Below, in pieces: positions 22,024 through 24,149 of a stretch of DNA of 24,149 bases. Source of the DNA: Thermoplasmatales archaeon (lineage in GTDB: Archaea > Thermoplasmatota > E2 > DHVEG-1). The notes below the pieces were generated by a model that was not told where the DNA came from, searched no databases, and saw only the letters and a list, made by a program, of their open reading frames with translations. The position numbers were made by a program, and so were the translations under genes. How positions within the stretch are numbered: the first letter of the stretch is position 1; each line of letters starts with the position of its first letter. The stretch covers positions 1 through 24,149 of the forward strand of contig JAGMDE010000013.1 in the NCBI GenBank assembly GCA_023128855.1, read 5' to 3'.

Positions 22024-22839
22024 TTAATAAAACGATAGACTGCCGCCTTTTTTAGCTTTGATAAGACCCCTATGTAAGACAAAGATACCCAGTATCATAA
22101 ACAGTATCGACAAAAATAGAAGCACTAGAACATAAAACAATACCTCCGACGTAGGAGTAGATGGTATCAACGACTTTCTTAAACCTTCGATAGAATAATA
22201 AAAAGGCATATAGTTAGCTATAGGCTGCATAAACTCTGGTAAAACACTTATCGGAAAATATACGCCGCAAAAAAACATGATGATATTCTGCAAAAGAGGG
22301 AGAGTACTGCCAATGTTCTTAAGCCAAATTGTCAATCCACCAAATATCAACCCAAAACCCATCATCATCGTTGCTGACAAAATGAAAATTATCAAAGTAT
22401 AAACAGTGGCAGTAGCAAACACTGTGATGCCAAATAAAAAATGGCCGACTAGCATTAGAATTCCAATTGAGATTAAACCAAAAAAACAGCCGAACAAAGA
22501 ATACGACAACATCATAGTAAACATTTTAGTTGAAGTAAGTAAAATCGATTCAAGCGTCCCAATCATCATCTCAGTCCTCAAAGATGTCGATGTTGCACCC
22601 ATTATAGTCCATAAAAATCCCCAGCCTATCGAACCAACAAGAATGTACGAAATAAAATCTCCACCATAAGATGAAAGAACAGCAAGATCCGCAGAACCAA
22701 ACATGCTACCGAAAAGCACCAGATAAAAAAGATTAAAAACAATACTGAAAAAAGTCATAGAAAAAGCAAGTTTATATGTAAACAAAATTCTAAAATCCCT
22801 TACCACAAAAACCGGGATTTTTCGTAATTCATCAAACAT
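22024..22839 (-). CDS. ABC-2 type transporter permease
   Basis: A 271-residue protein with six predicted membrane helices (about 22-46, 62-84, 108-134, 143-168, 182-203, 232-256). After the second is the short amphipathic segment with GTLESILLT (94-102), the signature of ABC-2 (DrrB/NodJ/NatB-like) exporters. It has a Pro-rich turn before helix 6 (GVYFPISVLPEFMQPIANYMPFYY, 192-215) that is also typical. It would form a dimeric membrane channel with the ATPase encoded just upstream, whose gene it overlaps by 8 bp; GGAG lies 6 nt before the ATG inside that gene. Substrate unknown: relatives export drugs, lipids, polysaccharides or Na+. Confidence 0.9.
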   Translation of the reverse strand: MFDELRKIPVFVVRDFRILFTYKLAFSMTFFSIVFNLFYLVLFGSMFGSADLAVLSSYGGDFISYILVGSIGWGFLWTIMGATSTSLRTEMMIGTLESILLTSTKMFTMMLSYSLFGCFFGLISIGILMLVGHFLFGITVFATATVYTLIIFILSATMMMGFGLIFGGLTIWLKNIGSTLPLLQNIIMFFCGVYFPISVLPEFMQPIANYMPFYYSIEGLRKSLIPSTPTSEVLFYVLVLLFLSILFMILGIFVLHRGLIKAKKGGSLSFY

Positions 22840-23758
22840 TTTTTACTCCGTCTATAAATATTTCTTCCAACGAAGGCTTCAACGTTTTTATTTCTTTTAT
22901 TTCGACGTTTTTGTTTTTTGTGAGCTCCATGATTTCTAAAAAAGTCTTTTTCACGTTATCTGTTTTTATTTCTACAGTATCGCCTTTTATTTCCATGTTT
23001 TGTAAAGAAGTAAAAGCATGTGGTTTATCTGAAATCACCAGTATCTTAGTATGATCCCAATAGTTTTTCTTCAGTTTTTCTGGTTCCCCCTCCAAGACTA
23101 TTTTTCCGTAGTTAATAAGAGCTATTCTATCACACATTTCTTCAATTTCATAGAGATTATGAGATGCCCATATTATCGTTTTCTCCTTAAAACCGGTTTT
23201 GATAATTTGTTTTAATTCATAGGCAGTAATTGGATCTATCCCAGTAAGAGGCTCATCAAGAAAAAGCACGGGTGGATCATTTAAAAGACCTATAGCAAAA
23301 GCAAGTTTATGTTTCATTCCAGTAGAATATTTCATGATGTGTTCATTTTCCCATTGTTTGAGGGCAAATAATTCCAATAACTCATTGATTCTCTCATTTG
23401 GTTTCCACATATTTTTTAACTTTGCAAAAAACTCGATGTTCTGTTTCCCTGTTAACCTCCAATAGAGAGATCTTGCAAATTCTCCAGATAATAGACCAAC
23501 TTTATTTTTCACAATATCTGCACACTTAACGACATCGTATCCATCGATTGTAGCAGTTCCTATATCTGGAGTGATCAAAGCAGAGAGAATTTTTAGTGTA
23601 GTTGTCTTTCCTGCACCATTGGGTCCGATGAGACCGAAAATCTCGCCTTTTTTAATTGTAAGATCTATATGATCTACTGCGGTGATTTTTTCGAATTTGC
23701 CTTCTTTTCTAGAGATACGTCTTTTGAACGTCTTCGTTAGATCTTTAGTAATTATCAT
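22832..23758 (-). CDS. ABC transporter ATP-binding protein (CcmA/NatA/DrrA-like)
   Basis: A 308-residue ATPase that pairs with the ABC-2 permease overlapping its 3' end. Motifs are Walker A GPNGAGKT (45-52), a Q-loop region VGLLSGE (87-93, with Ser where many relatives have Gln), the family-style signature YSTGMK (144-149), Walker B VLFLDEP (164-170), D-loop TGID (172-175) and switch His200 (WASH). A C-terminal extension of about 75 residues, ending in PSLEEIFIDG, is typical of the DrrA/NatA branch. No Shine-Dalgarno precedes the ATG, while a TATA box lies about 30-40 bp upstream, so the mRNA is nearly leaderless. Substrate cannot be told from sequence. Confidence 0.93.
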   Translation of the reverse strand: MIITKDLTKTFKRRISRKEGKFEKITAVDHIDLTIKKGEIFGLIGPNGAGKTTTLKILSALITPDIGTATIDGYDVVKCADIVKNKVGLLSGEFARSLYWRLTGKQNIEFFAKLKNMWKPNERINELLELFALKQWENEHIMKYSTGMKHKLAFAIGLLNDPPVLFLDEPLTGIDPITAYELKQIIKTGFKEKTIIWASHNLYEIEEMCDRIALINYGKIVLEGEPEKLKKNYWDHTKILVISDKPHAFTSLQNMEIKGDTVEIKTDNVKKTFLEIMELTKNKNVEIKEIKTLKPSLEEIFIDGVKNV

Positions 23759-23784
23759 AACAAACTGCTTTGCACAATGCTATA

Positions 23785-23798
23785 GATATAATTTAAAG
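23785..23798 (-). promoter_or_regulatory. TATA-box promoter of the ABC operon
   Basis: The minus strand reads CTTTAAATTATATC, with an expected start a few nt before the ATG at 23758. This fits the missing ribosome-binding site. Confidence 0.45.
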
Positions 23799-23799
23799 A

Positions 23800-24149
23800 T
23801 ATCGAATAATTTATGAATCAATCTGCTGAAGTAAACATAGTGTAACGGATTATGAACGGTTAATACCACGGATTATTGATAGGCATTTGCCAGACATATT
23901 GTTGATAGTGAAGTCTGGGGCATAGACCCATGAAAAAAAGGCAACCTACCTGGGAACATTTCTGAGAGAGTAGCTGAAACATAATAGAGAGGGAGTTGAA
24001 AACGTTATGAAGATAAAAACTACTGATGTCAAGAGGAATTCCATCTCCCGATAATTATTTTGGACAATCGGTTCAATCTTTTGAAGATTTGGTAAGGCTA
24101 AAACCTCATCAACACTAAGGCATGGCTGCTTTTATTTTTTTCACTCTAT
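23800..24149. other. About 350 bp without a recognisable gene
   Basis: No convincing ORF on either strand and no tRNA. CCAGAC (23890-23895) pairs perfectly with GTCTGG (23913-23918), and TGGG/CCCA just after it could form a competing hairpin. The plus strand ends in a T-rich run (24130-24141) that could terminate a transcript. It may hold an untranslated RNA, the leader of a gene to the right, or gene remnants; the evidence is weak. Confidence 0.3.

Noticed and set aside
23830..24030. Fragment of ribosomal RNA
   Set aside because: Only short strings such as TGAAACAT and GTTGAAAA resemble 23S rRNA; no conserved block of useful length can be aligned by eye.
23950..24128. Minus-strand open frame of about 60 codons without an early start
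   Set aside because: It reads as plausible protein for some 30 residues (DEVLALPNLQKIEPIV), but it has no upstream start, no RBS and becomes unlike protein further on; at most a remnant.
1..24149. CRISPR array or insertion sequence
   Set aside because: No regularly spaced direct repeats, no transposase and no terminal inverted repeats were found on either strand.

Overview
The window is archaeal, AT-rich chromosomal DNA. The left edge carries the archaeal cluster rnp4 (RNase P protein 4), rps19e and the start of a PDCD5-family gene. Promoters have archaeal TATA boxes, one tRNA lacks an encoded CCA, and the secretion machinery is of the archaeal pilus/archaellum kind. All protein genes lie on the minus strand; only the tRNA is on the plus strand. 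I cannot assign the species. A Thermoplasmata-like euryarchaeon is a guess.

Layout: (1) 1-918, the translation/RNase P cluster. (2) About 985-20497, an 11-gene surface-export locus read right to left. It starts with two tandem TadA-type secretion ATPases, one with a 590-residue acidic repeat-bearing N-terminus and one with an N-terminal zinc ribbon and two C-terminal helix-hairpin-helix units. Two TadB/TadC-like membrane platform proteins follow, then a thioredoxin-CcdA/DsbD-type redox membrane protein. Last come six envelope proteins, each with a pilin-like N-terminal hydrophobic segment. Four are unusually large and carry PKD-like, DNRLRE-like, DUF2341-like or Hint (intein/hedgehog-type autoprocessing) domains. 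(3) 20498-20828, the tadA promoter region and a tRNA-Arg(TCG). (4) 20780-22023, a tyrosine recombinase whose 3' end runs antisense into the tRNA, and a leader packed with inverted repeats, including a 28-bp dif-like site. (5) 22024-23758, a two-gene ABC-2 exporter. (6) 23759-24149, no recognisable gene.

Proposed working: the TadA ATPases and TadB/C platform assemble or export the pilin-like proteins. Two of these contain Hint domains that could cut the chain after export, one with both cleavage ends intact and one without the terminal His-Asn. The redox protein between machinery and cargo could control disulfides in the Cys-rich cargo and the thiol state of the Hint cysteines. Three transcription units of the locus share a promoter/leader signature (AAAAGT plus an AT-rich box, 20-24 nt, then TGGGTTRC), which suggests co-regulation. 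No prepilin peptidase is in the window. The pilin-Hint-redox combination is the most interesting part of the sequence.
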